Source: Nevskia sp. (lineage in GTDB: Bacteria > Pseudomonadota > Gammaproteobacteria > Nevskiales > Nevskiaceae). From it: a DNA stretch of 48,288 bases. Below are positions 31,435 through 40,087 of the stretch, in pieces. Position 1 is the first letter of the stretch; every line of letters begins with the position of its first letter. Location of the stretch: the NCBI GenBank assembly GCA_016779605.1, contig JADHNH010000015.1:1-48288 (forward strand), read 5' to 3'. The notes below the pieces were generated by a model. That model had not been told where the DNA came from. It searched no databases and saw only the letters and a list, made by a program, of their open reading frames with translations. The position numbers and the translations under genes are program-made.

Positions 31435-32640
31435 ATGAGCGCTGCAGGTCTTTCCAAGCCGCGGCTCGAGCGCATGCACCGGGTACTGTCCGGTTTCGTG
31501 GAGCGCGCGGAGCTGCCGGGGCTGGTGGCGCTGGTGAGCCGTCACGGCGACGTGCACGTGGAAACGCTCGGCACGCTGGCGCCGGGCCAGCCGGCGCCGA
31601 TGGGCCGCGACACGATCTTTCGCATCGCCTCGCTCAGCAAGCTGGTCACCGCCGTGGCGGCGATGATCCTGGTGGAGGACTGCCGGCTGCGGCTCGACGA
31701 ATCGATCGAGCCCTGGCTGCCGGAGCTGGCCAATCGCCGCGTGCTCAAGTCCCTGGCCTCGCAGCCCGACGACACGGTGCCGGCGCGGCGGCCGATCAGC
31801 GTGCGCGACCTGCTCACGTTCCGCCTGGGCATCGGCAGCGTTATGGCGCCGCCGGGCACCTACCCGATCCAGAAGCTGATCCGCGAGCACCAGATCGGCG
31901 GCGACGGCCCGCCGATGCCGTCGCAGGCGCCGGGCACGCAGGAGTGGCTGCGCCGGCTCGGCACGCTGCCCTTGATCGCGCAACCGGGCGAGCGCTGGCT
32001 GTATCACGTGGGTTCGGACGTCCTCGGCGTGCTGATCGCGCGCGTGGCCGGCCAGTCGCTGGGCGCGTTCATGCGCGAGCGCATCTTCGAGCCGCTGGGG
32101 ATGAAGGATACCGGCTTCCACGTGCCGGCGGCCGGGATCGCACGCCTGCCCGGCTGCTATTCCTTCAACCGCCGCAGCGGCACGCTGGAACTCCACGACA
32201 GCGCGGACGGTAGCGCCTGGCAGGGCGAGCCGCCGTTCGAATCCGGCGGCGGCGGCCTGGTCTCGACCATCGACGATTTTTTCGCCTTCAGCCTCATGCT
32301 GCTGAACCAGGGCCGCCACGGGCCCACGCAAATCCTTTCGCGTGCGGCCGTGGAGCTGATGACCTCGGACCAGCTCACCCCGGAGCAGCGCGCAGGCTCG
32401 GAAGTCTTCTTCGGCAACTACCGCAGCTGGGGCTTCGGCATGGCGGTGGACATCCGCCGCAACGAAATCTACCGCACGCCCGGCCGCTTCGGCTGGGACG
32501 GCGGCTTCGGCACGTCCGCCTATATCGACCCGGCCGAAAGCATGATCGGAATCCTGTTCACCCAGCGCATGATGGAATCGCCGGAGCCGCCGAAGGTGTT
32601 CAGCGATTTCTGGACGCTGGCGTACGGGGCGATGGAGTAG
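31435..32640 (+). CDS. Serine hydrolase of the class C beta-lactamase family
   Basis: The product has 401 residues. The catalytic SxxK is seen in RIASLSKLVTAVAAMILVED, the Tyr motif in RWLYHVGSDVLG (Y-H-V instead of Y-x-N), and the C-terminal GWDGGFGTSAYIDPAE takes the place of the KTG-like strand. The family comprises esterases, D-aminopeptidases and penicillin-binding relatives. There is no signal peptide, arguing against a true beta-lactamase. GGAG precedes the ATG by 6 bases. It follows the hyf-like operon after 69 bases. Confidence 0.85.
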   Translation: MSAAGLSKPRLERMHRVLSGFVERAELPGLVALVSRHGDVHVETLGTLAPGQPAPMGRDTIFRIASLSKLVTAVAAMILVEDCRLRLDESIEPWLPELANRRVLKSLASQPDDTVPARRPISVRDLLTFRLGIGSVMAPPGTYPIQKLIREHQIGGDGPPMPSQAPGTQEWLRRLGTLPLIAQPGERWLYHVGSDVLGVLIARVAGQSLGAFMRERIFEPLGMKDTGFHVPAAGIARLPGCYSFNRRSGTLELHDSADGSAWQGEPPFESGGGGLVSTIDDFFAFSLMLLNQGRHGPTQILSRAAVELMTSDQLTPEQRAGSEVFFGNYRSWGFGMAVDIRRNEIYRTPGRFGWDGGFGTSAYIDPAESMIGILFTQRMMESPEPPKVFSDFWTLAYGAME

Positions 32641-32746
32641 CTCAGGGCCACCGGGCGTAGAAAGTTCGACCCGCCACGCATGCGTCGCCGAGACCTGTCT
32701 CGTAATAGTGGTTTCGTCGGTGGCAAAGCAACGGCCGGCATGCGAC

Positions 32747-32926
32747 TTAAGAGCCGACACTCTGTAGATAATTGACGATTTTTTCGGCGTGGTCCTCTAT
32801 CACGCCGCGGGCGCTTTCCATCGCGGTCTGGCTTTTGGACTTCACCGCGAACTCGCCAAGCGGGTACTGAATTTGGGGCTCCCTGATGCGGACAATGACC
32901 ACGGTCCTTTCATCATCCGCGCTCAT
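32747..32926 (-). CDS. Small hypothetical protein in the low-GC islet
   Basis: The product is 59 residues, MSADDERTVVIVRIREPQIQ onward, ending EKIVNYLQSVGS. I do not recognise it. Its composition is protein-like, unlike the Arg/Ala-rich shadows elsewhere. The start at 32926 overlaps the preceding lipoprotein gene by 14 bases; ATGs at 32947 and 32950 are possible as well. No ribosome-binding site is clear. It probably belongs with the lipoprotein gene in an acquired unit. Confidence 0.55.
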   Translation of the reverse strand: MSADDERTVVIVRIREPQIQYPLGEFAVKSKSQTAMESARGVIEDHAEKIVNYLQSVGS

Positions 32927-33641
32927 TTCTATAACGCACCGCTTCATCATGCGCGTGATCGTAGCCCCAGCCCAACAGCTTCGACCCCCAGAGAAGATAC
33001 ACCGTTCTAACCGAACCGTTGCCAAACGAGTATCGATATTCCCACATCATGGCATCCACACCTGCATGAAGAGGGTCAACGGACCAATAGTGATCTGCGT
33101 AAAGTTCCCGTACGCGTTGCCATTCGCCCCACTTTGGGGCTCGCACGATTTTGTCCGGCTGCCCCAATATCCGAAGTATGTATTCCTCACGCATTCCGCG
33201 GCTAAGTCTACTCGTCACCTGCTCATGCTCATACTTGCCAAAAGTCGCATCACCCCCTCTTGCCCACCCAATAACATGACCATCATTTGAGAAGTACACA
33301 CCGACACCAGAACGATCAGTTGCGCTGATCCAATATCCGTACCCCCATTCCTTCGCCCGATCGGGCAAGGTGAGCAGCAAATCCGGGGGCTCCCATTCAC
33401 TATCAAACATATATGGGACCGACGAGGACGCTGAGAAGAACCTAATTCCATCCGGCTTGCCAACCGACAGTAACACCTGCTCTTCGGTCAACCCCAGGCT
33501 CAGCTTCGAAGTAATCTCATCGCCGCCTCTGTTCCGTTGAGCTGCGCACGCAACCAACCATGTCATGCACAACACTAGTGCACCAAAGCGACAGCTTAGC
33601 AGCGTAGAGACGTTCAATTGTCTTGAATTATCTTGAGCCAT
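32913..33641 (-). CDS. Hypothetical lipoprotein with two BamE-like repeats
   Basis: The product has 242 residues. A signal segment, TLLSCRFGALVLCMTWLVAC, ends in lipobox LVAC, so C32 should be lipidated. Two related segments then appear: KLSLGLTEEQVLLSVGKPDG and RLSRGMREEYILRILGQPDK. Both resemble the SmpA/OmlA (BamE) helix-turn signature GxxxxxVxxxxGxPD. Between and after are aromatic-rich strands such as EWGYGYWISATDRSGVGVYF. The codon use and base composition are clearly less GC-rich than in neighbours, suggesting horizontal gain. No function can be given. Confidence 0.75.
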   Translation of the reverse strand: MAQDNSRQLNVSTLLSCRFGALVLCMTWLVACAAQRNRGGDEITSKLSLGLTEEQVLLSVGKPDGIRFFSASSSVPYMFDSEWEPPDLLLTLPDRAKEWGYGYWISATDRSGVGVYFSNDGHVIGWARGGDATFGKYEHEQVTSRLSRGMREEYILRILGQPDKIVRAPKWGEWQRVRELYADHYWSVDPLHAGVDAMMWEYRYSFGNGSVRTVYLLWGSKLLGWGYDHAHDEAVRYRNERG

Positions 33642-33743
33642 TAAATCGCATAATAGCCCAAACTTGTGTTATCGAATTCAGCATCGCCATAATCTAGTGG
33701 CGCAAATGGAGTCGCGTGAACTCCGCCATTGCAGCATCGGACC

Positions 33744-35126
33744 TCAGCCGGCCGCAACGCGACGCATGCCACGGGGGGTAAACCTGTGGCGCGGCACCGG
33801 CACCAGGCTCGCCGGTCCCAGGCCGAGCTGGTCGCGCAGCGTGGGGCCGGCATATTCGCGGCGGAACGAGCCGCGGCGCTGCAGTTCCGGCACCACCAGG
33901 TCGACGAACTCGTGGAACGCGCCCGGCGAGTGGGCGGCCGACACCATGAAGCCGTCGGCCTCCTCGGCTTTATGGATCGCTTCGAGCTGGTCGGCCACCT
34001 GTTCCGGCGTGCCGACGAGCTGCGGCAGCATGACGCCCTGGGCGTAGAGCTTGCCGACGTCGCGCAGGGTCAGGTCGTTGTTCAGGCTCAGCGCGCGCGC
34101 CACCGCGAACAGGCCGAGCGTGCCGGACACGGCGATGTCGGCCACCGGCTCGTCCAGCGGGTACCGCGAGAAGTCGTGGTTGGTGTGCAGCGACAGCGTG
34201 ATCAGCCCGGAGATCGGGTCGGCCAGCGCGTTGTGGTAGGCCTGCTTGTCGCGCGCCTCGGCCTCGCTGCGGCCGATGAAAGGCATCACCGCCGGCAGGA
34301 TCTTGACTGCATCCGGGTCGCGGCCGAAATCGGCGACGCGATCCTTGACGTCGCGATAGTAGGCGCGGCGGCCGGCGGGGGTGGGGTCGATCTCGAAGAT
34401 CGCCTCGGCCCAGCGCGCCGCATAGTCCTTGCCGCGCTCCGAGGAACCGGCCTGGATGATCACCGGCCGCTGCTGCGGCGAGCGCGGCACGTTGAGCGGG
34501 CCGCGGATCTTGAAATATTCGCCGGCGTGGTCCAGCTCGTGCACCTTGCCCGGGTCGGCGAACACGCCGCTGGCCTTGTCGTTCAGGATCGCGCCCTCGT
34601 CCCAGCTCGCCCACAGGCCGAACGCGGCTTCCAGGAATTCCTCGGCGCGCTCGTAGCGCGTGTCGTGGTCCAGCGGCTCGTCGTAGCCGAAGTTCTGCGC
34701 CTCGGCCTGGTTCAGCGAAGTCACCACGTTCCACGCCACGCGCCCGCGCGACAGGTGATCCAGCGTGGCGAACGAGCGGGCGATATCGTAGGGCGCGTAA
34801 TAGGTGGCCGACTTGGTCACCGCCAGGCCCAGGTGGCGCGTGGCGGAGACCAGCGCGGCGACGACCAGCGTGGGGTCCAGTCCCAGCGCAGCCTGGGTGC
34901 CGCGCCGGATCGGGTCGCGGAAATCGTCGGCGTAGGTGCGCGGCGTGGCGAGCACGTCGGCAAAGAACAGGAAGTCGAACTTGCCGCGCTCCAGGGTGCG
35001 CGCGATGTCCTGGTAATAGGCCAGGTCCAGGAAGTCGGCGCGGGTGTCCCGGTGGCGCCACGCGGCGTGGCTGTGTGTCACCGGGGCGGCGATCTGGAAG
35101 CCGGCTAAATGCATCTGGCGGAGCAT
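33744..35126 (-). CDS. FMN-dependent monooxygenase of the NtaA/SnaA/DszA family
   Basis: The product has 460 residues and a bacterial-luciferase-type TIM barrel. The family signatures are MHLAGFQIAAPVTHSHAAWR, FDFLFFADVLATPRTYADDF, HLSRGRVAWNVVTSLNQAEA and VIIQAGSSERGKDYAARWAE. Such enzymes take FMNH2 from a partner reductase and cleave C-N or C-S bonds (NTA, EDTA, sulfones, sulfonates). The exact substrate is unknown. AGGAG precedes the ATG. It follows the acyl-CoA-dehydrogenase-like gene by 32 bases, forming an operon. Confidence 0.9.
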   Translation of the reverse strand: MLRQMHLAGFQIAAPVTHSHAAWRHRDTRADFLDLAYYQDIARTLERGKFDFLFFADVLATPRTYADDFRDPIRRGTQAALGLDPTLVVAALVSATRHLGLAVTKSATYYAPYDIARSFATLDHLSRGRVAWNVVTSLNQAEAQNFGYDEPLDHDTRYERAEEFLEAAFGLWASWDEGAILNDKASGVFADPGKVHELDHAGEYFKIRGPLNVPRSPQQRPVIIQAGSSERGKDYAARWAEAIFEIDPTPAGRRAYYRDVKDRVADFGRDPDAVKILPAVMPFIGRSEAEARDKQAYHNALADPISGLITLSLHTNHDFSRYPLDEPVADIAVSGTLGLFAVARALSLNNDLTLRDVGKLYAQGVMLPQLVGTPEQVADQLEAIHKAEEADGFMVSAAHSPGAFHEFVDLVVPELQRRGSFRREYAGPTLRDQLGLGPASLVPVPRHRFTPRGMRRVAAG

Positions 35127-35158
35127 GGCGGCAGCTCTCCTGCTTGGGACGGTGCGAT

Positions 35159-36391
35159 TCAGAAGTAGGCGTTGGCCGGCAGCGGTTCGCCGAGGATCAG
35201 CAGCTTGCCGATCGCCTGGGCCTTGTACAGCGTCGGGTTGTGCAGCGACAGCGTGCGGATCGCGCGCCAGTGGCGGTCGAGGTTCTTGCGCGCCGAAGCG
35301 GCCGAGGCGCTGCCTGCTTCGAACAGCAAGGTGGATGCGCGCAGCGCGAGCTCGTCGACGTGCACCTTCACCTGCGCGGCGCGCAGCGAAGCCTGCTGGG
35401 TCAGGGCCGCGTCGGGGATGCCGTTGTCGAGCGAGCCGTAGGCCGTGTCGAGGCTGTCGGCCGCGGCGAGAACCGCGCTTTCGGCCGCGAAGGCGGCGGC
35501 GGAAAGCTGGCCCACCACCTGCTGCAGGATCGGGTCCTGCGGCGGCGACGCCGCCGGCGCGTGGCTGAACGAGCGCTCGCGGCCCTTGAGCAGGCCGATC
35601 GCATCGGTGACCACCGTGCGCAGGATGCCGGCGATGATGGCATGCAGGTAAAGCTGCAGGAACGCGAACTCGAAGGTCGGCTGCGCCGGCAGGTCGAGCC
35701 GGATCTCGGCCAGCAGCTCGTCCGGCTGCACGGCGACGCGCTCGAACACGGTGGTGCCGCTGCCGGTGTTGCGCAGGCCGATGCCGTCCCAGTCGTCCAG
35801 CACGCGCACGCCGGCGCGGCCGGTGGGCACCACCAGCGACACCAGGGTGTTCTCATCCTTGGCCGCCCACACGTTGACCCAGTCGGAGAACAGCGTGCCG
35901 GTGCTGTAGTACTTGGTGCCGGAGAGGCGGTAGCCCCCGGCTTGGCGCGTGATCGTGGTCTTGAAGCGCAGGCTGCCCACTGCCGCCGGCCCGAGCTCGC
36001 TCGATGCGTTGCCGACGATCGCCCCGCCGCCGACCTCGCCCAGCCAGCGCCCACGCGCCGCCCCGCCGGTCATGCGCAGCCGCTCCTCGACGAACCAGTA
36101 GTGCGTGCGCAGGATGTGGGCCACCGTCGGATCGGCCTCGGCGAGGTCGATGACGGTGGCGAACAGCCGGCGGATTGAAAAGCCGCCGCCGCCGTGCTCC
36201 ACCGGCACGCGCAGCGCACCCAGGCGCGATTCGCGCACCAGGTCCACGGCGGCGAATGGATTTTCGTCATTGAACTCGCGTTCCGCCGCGCCCTGGCCGA
36301 TGCGGCGGATCGCCGCCGCCAGGGCGGCGGGGCTGTAGTCTGGCCGCAGCTCGCGGCGTTCGGCGGGATTGGGCTGGATGGCGGTGACCAT
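35159..36391 (-). CDS. Acyl-CoA-dehydrogenase-like flavin monooxygenase (SfnB/DszC type)
   Basis: The product has 410 residues. It has the ACAD fold with AALRVPVEHGGGGFS-like N-terminus (seen as LGALRVPVEHGGGGFSIRRL), TVAHILRTHYWFVEERLRMT, YRLSGTKYYSTGTLFSDWVN and WDGIGLRNTGSGTTVFERV. These features match the DszC/SfnB subgroup, which hydroxylates sulfur or related atoms with FMNH2 and O2 instead of dehydrogenating acyl-CoA. GAGGAA precedes the ATG at 36391. Its company with two luciferase-type monooxygenases supports a role in organosulfur scavenging, but this is inference. Confidence 0.87.
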   Translation of the reverse strand: MVTAIQPNPAERRELRPDYSPAALAAAIRRIGQGAAEREFNDENPFAAVDLVRESRLGALRVPVEHGGGGFSIRRLFATVIDLAEADPTVAHILRTHYWFVEERLRMTGGAARGRWLGEVGGGAIVGNASSELGPAAVGSLRFKTTITRQAGGYRLSGTKYYSTGTLFSDWVNVWAAKDENTLVSLVVPTGRAGVRVLDDWDGIGLRNTGSGTTVFERVAVQPDELLAEIRLDLPAQPTFEFAFLQLYLHAIIAGILRTVVTDAIGLLKGRERSFSHAPAASPPQDPILQQVVGQLSAAAFAAESAVLAAADSLDTAYGSLDNGIPDAALTQQASLRAAQVKVHVDELALRASTLLFEAGSASAASARKNLDRHWRAIRTLSLHNPTLYKAQAIGKLLILGEPLPANAYF

Positions 36392-36765
36392 GGCGGTGTT
36401 CCTCGTGGGCGGCGGTTCGTTTGCAGGGATACATCACGAAATCCGGCCCGCAGGTTACGGCGCGCCACGGCAAATCCGAACGAAGAATTTGTTCGGTGGA
36501 TATGCCATTGCGCCCGGTTTGCGTTGGCGCCGGTCGCGTATTCCCTGCTTGCCGCAGGCGATGCGGGATCCTGCGCATCCATGCGGCGAAGCACCGTGCA
36601 TTAAATCTATCGATATGACTGTCGCCAGCCGCCGCACTATGCGACATTGTGAGGGTGGGAACCTGCGCATCCGCGCCCGCATCGGAGCGGGCCGGGTGAG
36701 CCCCCGCCGTGCCGGCCGCACAAAGCGCACCGGTTCGCAGTCACAACTACATGCAGAGGAGCTCC
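36392..36765. other. Divergent intergenic region between the two monooxygenase operons
   Basis: This 374-base stretch has no convincing gene. It holds the palindrome at 36476-36496 and an AT-richer segment around 36600-36620 including TATCGATA (36609-36616), suited to promoters. AGAGGAG just before 36766 serves the rightward gene. Confidence 0.6.
36476..36496. promoter_or_regulatory. 21-bp palindrome, candidate operator
   Basis: CCGAAC and GTTCGG are exact inverted copies around GAAGAATTT, and the inner AA/TT pairs also match. It lies about 85 bases before the leftward start codon and 270 before the rightward one, where a shared regulator could act on both. Confidence 0.5.
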
Positions 36766-38142
36766 ATGCCGTCGAAGCAGCGCAAGCGCATTTATTTCAA
36801 CGCATTCAACATGAATTGCGTGGTGCACCAGTCGCCCGGCCTGTGGGTGCGCGACGACGACCACATGGTGGACTACAAGAACCTGGAGCACTGGACCGGG
36901 CTGGCCCGGCTGCTCGAGAAAGGCTGCTTCGACGCCATCTTCCTGGCCGACGTGGTGGGCACCTACGACGTCTACGGCGGCAACCGCAACGCGGCGGTGG
37001 CCACTGCCGCGCAGATTCCGGTGAACGACCCGATGCTGCTGATCCCGGCGATGGCCGCGGCCACGCGGCACATCGGCTTCGGCTTCACCAGTTCGATCAT
37101 GCAGTATCACCCCTTCACCTTCGCGCGCCTGGTGAGCACGCTGGACCACCTGACGCGCGGCCGCGTGGCCTGGAACATCGTCACCTCGTACCTGGAAAGC
37201 ACGGCGCGCAGCTACGGCTTGAAAGGACTGCCGGAGCACGACGAACGCTACGCCATGGCCGACGAGTATTGCGGCGTGTGCTACCGCCTGTGGGAGGACA
37301 GCTGGGCGGACGACGCCGTGCTGTGCGACCGCAAGCGCGGCATCTACGCGGACCCTGCCAAGGTGCGCGACATCGACCACCGGGGCCGCTACTACACCGT
37401 GCAAGGCTGCCATCTCGCCGAGCCCTCGCCCCAGCGCACGCCGGTGCTGTTCCAGGCCGGCGCGTCGCCGCGCGGGACCGACTTCGCCGCGGCCCACGCC
37501 GAGTGCGTGTTCGTGATCGGCTCCAAGCCGCAGATCGCCGGGCAGTACGTGGCCGACATCCGCGAGAAGATGCGTGCGCGCGGCCGCGACCCGGCCGACG
37601 TGCTCGGCTTCGCCTACATGAAGGTCATCGCCGGCGGCACCGAAGCGGAGGCGCGCGCGAAATACAACGAGTATTTCGAGCAGATCAGCTACGACGGCGC
37701 ACTGGCCCTGATGTGCGGCTGGAGCGGGCTGGACCTGAGCGGCTACGACCCGGACCAGCCGGTGGAGTACGTCGACACCAACGCCATCCGCACCATGCTG
37801 CACAGCTTCAGCAGCGCCGATCCCAGCCGGCGCTGGACCGTGCGCGACATCGTCCGCTATGTCGGCATCGGCGGCGCCGGGCCGGTGCTGGTGGGCACGC
37901 CCGAGCAGATCGCCGACCAGCTCGAGGACTGGGTCGCCGCCGGCGTGGACGGCTTCAACCTCGCCTACTCGACCATGCCGGGCTCGTTCGAGGATTTCGT
38001 CGAGGGCGTGGTGCCGGTGCTGCAGAAGCGCGGGCGGATGCAGTCCGGCTACGCAGAGGGCAGCTTGCGGGAGAAGCTCTTTTCACGGGACGCGCACGTG
38101 CAGCCTTCGCATCCCGCGGCGGCGTGCCGCCGGCCGTGGTGA
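36766..38142 (+). CDS. FMN-dependent monooxygenase of the NtaA/DszA family
   Basis: The product has 458 residues. Its motifs are RIYFNAFNMNCVVHQSPGLW, CFDAIFLADVVGTYDVYGGN, HLTRGRVAWNIVTSYLESTA and PVLFQAGASPRGTDFAAAHA, all typical of the NtaA/SnaA/DszA branch. The ATG at 36766 follows AGAGGAG; a longer frame from 36709 is less likely. It is divergent from the other monooxygenase pair and is a paralogue of the one at 33744, with the same barrel but modest identity. No flavin reductase or ABC transporter for sulfonates is present in the window. Confidence 0.9.
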   Translation: MPSKQRKRIYFNAFNMNCVVHQSPGLWVRDDDHMVDYKNLEHWTGLARLLEKGCFDAIFLADVVGTYDVYGGNRNAAVATAAQIPVNDPMLLIPAMAAATRHIGFGFTSSIMQYHPFTFARLVSTLDHLTRGRVAWNIVTSYLESTARSYGLKGLPEHDERYAMADEYCGVCYRLWEDSWADDAVLCDRKRGIYADPAKVRDIDHRGRYYTVQGCHLAEPSPQRTPVLFQAGASPRGTDFAAAHAECVFVIGSKPQIAGQYVADIREKMRARGRDPADVLGFAYMKVIAGGTEAEARAKYNEYFEQISYDGALALMCGWSGLDLSGYDPDQPVEYVDTNAIRTMLHSFSSADPSRRWTVRDIVRYVGIGGAGPVLVGTPEQIADQLEDWVAAGVDGFNLAYSTMPGSFEDFVEGVVPVLQKRGRMQSGYAEGSLREKLFSRDAHVQPSHPAAACRRPW

Positions 38143-38438
38143 GGCCTGGGGCCGCCAAGCCGGGAAGCTCCTTATGGGGTGGCGCCAGGGACGCTTACGA
38201 AGGGCCCTGGTGCGTACCGTCGTCACGAGAAGGCCGCGAGGATCCTGCTACGCGCTGCTTGCCGCGACGGACTGCACTGACCGGAGCCGCCGCACCCGGA
38301 GACTGGGCGCAGCAGCTGTAAAATTCCCAACTCGAAATCCGGCTGCCTGGGGCGCACCGACATAATCTGATCGATCCTTCCGCGCATGGGGACAGGGAAG
38401 TTGTGCCTTCTCGCTCACCAGGAAATCGGCCTGCGCAC
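38143..38438. other. Gene-free stretch upstream of the FNR-type promoter
   Basis: I see no supported gene here. A weak hairpin, CCAGGG (38185-38190) with CCCTGG (38205-38210), may mark the end of the preceding transcript. An 85-codon open frame on the minus strand has no recognisable features and is probably chance. Confidence 0.5.
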
Positions 38439-38480
38439 TTGATCTGAGTCAAGCCGGCGGCAAACGTCCGGGATTATCGT
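38439..38480 (+). promoter_or_regulatory. FNR-type box and -10 of the cytochrome b/c operon
   Basis: TTGATCTGAGTCAA (38439-38452) matches TTGAT-N4-ATCAA with one change. The -10-like TATCGT (38475-38480) predicts a start at 38487. The box centre, 38445.5, is then at -41.5, the standard class II position for FNR/Anr activators. The leader would be about 70 bases. Confidence 0.7.
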
Positions 38481-38556
38481 CATAGACGGACTTTCTCCGA
38501 AGACTTTCCCGAAGGAAACTTTGGGTCATTGATCGTGTGACCGCGTCCATCCCTAA

Positions 38557-39135
38557 ATGCACCGCTCGTTGATCAGCCGTGATGTTGTGCCGATGGTGGC
38601 GCTGTTCGTGGCGCTTGTACTGGCCACGCTGCTGCTGGACGCCCTGCTGCACCGCATGCAGTTGGTCTGGGTCGGGCGCTACTTGGGCATCCCGGGCGTA
38701 CTGATGATCGCCGGTTCGTTCGTCTACTCGCTGCGCAAGCACGGGTTCATCGAGGCGGGCAACCCAAAGACGCTGCTGCAATGGCATCAGGGCCTGGCTT
38801 GGGCCGGGTCTCTCCTGGTGCTGGTACATGCCGGTGTCCACTTCAACGCCGTTCTGCCCTGGCTGGCAATCGCCGCCATGCTGATCAACGTCGCCAGCGG
38901 ACTCACCGGGAGGTTCCTGCTGACCCGCGCCAGGCGCCGTTTCGCGTCGCGGCGCGAGCAGCTCCTGGGTAAGGGCATGACGGCGGCTGAAGCGGACGCC
39001 AAACTGCTATGGGATGCCGCCGCTCTCGATGTGCTGAAGCAATGGCGGACTTTGCACCTGCCGATCGCGCTCGCATTCGCGGCCCTGGCCTTGGGCCACA
39101 TTGTCAGCATCCTGCTGTTCTGGGGCTGGCGATGA
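38557..39135 (+). CDS. Diheme cytochrome b-type membrane protein
   Basis: The product has 192 residues and about five membrane helices. Two helices each carry two His 14 residues apart: H77 and H91 in WHQGLAWAGSLLVLVH, and H167 and H181 in HLPIALAFAALALGH. This spacing places two b-hemes across the bilayer, as in the ferric reductase/NOX and b561 types. It could take electrons from quinol and pass them to a c-type partner. Its stop overlaps the octaheme cytochrome gene (ATGA). I could not assign a named family. Confidence 0.75.
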   Translation: MHRSLISRDVVPMVALFVALVLATLLLDALLHRMQLVWVGRYLGIPGVLMIAGSFVYSLRKHGFIEAGNPKTLLQWHQGLAWAGSLLVLVHAGVHFNAVLPWLAIAAMLINVASGLTGRFLLTRARRRFASRREQLLGKGMTAAEADAKLLWDAAALDVLKQWRTLHLPIALAFAALALGHIVSILLFWGWR

Positions 39136-39839
39136 GCGGCCGCGTGCTGTGGTGCCTCGTTACGGCCTGCGTCGCACTGGTTGCCGCGCTAGCCTTCCTT
39201 TACCCGCAGCCGATGATTGCTCCCGGCGCGCTTATGGCGGCGCACCAGTCGTTTGGCGCAGATTGCTTCTCCTGCCACACCCCGCTCGCCGGCAGCAGCG
39301 CTTCGCAGTGCAAGAGCTGCCACCTGCCAGAGCGCATCGGCCGCTTCACGACGACGGGACAGCCGATCGTGCCGAGCACGGGTCGGGCACCCTTTCACGA
39401 TCATCTTGTCGAACAGGAATGCATGACGTGCCATAGCGAACATCGTGGCCCGCATGCTGAGGATGCAAACCGCCGTTTCTCGCATGCACTGCTGCAGCCC
39501 GGGTTCCGCGAAAAATGCGCTTCCTGCCACCTCAAGCCGGATGATCCGCTTCACCGGCAGTTGACGGAAGCTTGCCAGCAGTGCCACGGCACGGCCCAAT
39601 GGAAGCCTGCGTCATTTGATCACTCGAAATTCTTCGTGCTGGACGGAAGCCACAATGCGAGGTGTGCCACCTGCCATAGCGGCCCCGACTTCAGCCGATT
39701 CACCTGTTATGGCTGTCATGCCCATAGCGAAGCCGACATCCGCGCCAGGCACACGGAAGAAGGGATTCGCAATATCGATAATTGCGTAAGGTGCCATCGT
39801 GGCGGCGGCGACAGGGAAGGCGGCGACCGTGACGACTGA
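39132..39839 (+). CDS. Membrane-anchored octaheme cytochrome c
   Basis: The product has 235 residues. A single N-terminal helix, CLVTACVALVAALAFLYPQP, anchors it to the membrane, with the rest in the periplasm. Eight CXXCH heme sites start at residues 45, 60, 97, 129, 148, 178, 192 and 218 (CFSCH, CKSCH, CMTCH, CASCH, CQQCH, CATCH, CYGCH, CVRCH). Additional His residues can act as sixth ligands. The layout resembles small multiheme c-type carriers, not nitrite reductase, as there is no CXXCK. It is coupled to the diheme cytochrome b and controlled by the same FNR-type promoter. Confidence 0.88.
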   Translation: MSGRVLWCLVTACVALVAALAFLYPQPMIAPGALMAAHQSFGADCFSCHTPLAGSSASQCKSCHLPERIGRFTTTGQPIVPSTGRAPFHDHLVEQECMTCHSEHRGPHAEDANRRFSHALLQPGFREKCASCHLKPDDPLHRQLTEACQQCHGTAQWKPASFDHSKFFVLDGSHNARCATCHSGPDFSRFTCYGCHAHSEADIRARHTEEGIRNIDNCVRCHRGGGDREGGDRDD

Positions 39840-40087
39840 TGGGACAACCAGAGAAACCTGGGGTTGCGCCATTCAAGTGTTCAGGCTCCTCCGCTGCGAT
39901 ATGGGCAATCAGAAATATCGCGGCGGGCGGCCAATGCCCGATGCGGACGAATGAATTCCAGCTTGGGACGCCTTGCGGTTCATTTCGCATAAGGCTGCCC
40001 CCGAAGCAGGCTTGCAGACCTGCAGACCGGCCCGAGCGGGACATTGACCCGGGTCGAGACCTCCAGGATGCCGGCAAAGGCCCGCGG
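39840..40087. other. Gap between convergent octaheme cytochrome and VIT1-type genes
   Basis: No gene is supported in these 248 bases. A GC-rich segment near 40010-40060 can fold (GCAGACCTGCAGACCGG and nearby), and may help end transcription from either side. Confidence 0.4.

Noticed and set aside
31435..32640. An antibiotic-resistance beta-lactamase
   Set aside because: It has the class C fold but no signal peptide, and the Tyr and KTG-like motifs are altered. It is more likely an esterase or peptidase relative.
38195..38452. 85-codon frame on the minus strand before the cytochrome genes
   Set aside because: No recognisable domain or ribosome-binding site, and it overlaps the FNR-type box; most likely chance.
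40044..40057. TTGACCCGGGTCGA, an FNR-like sequence
   Set aside because: It lies between convergent gene ends with no promoter or gene to control, and the right half is imperfect.
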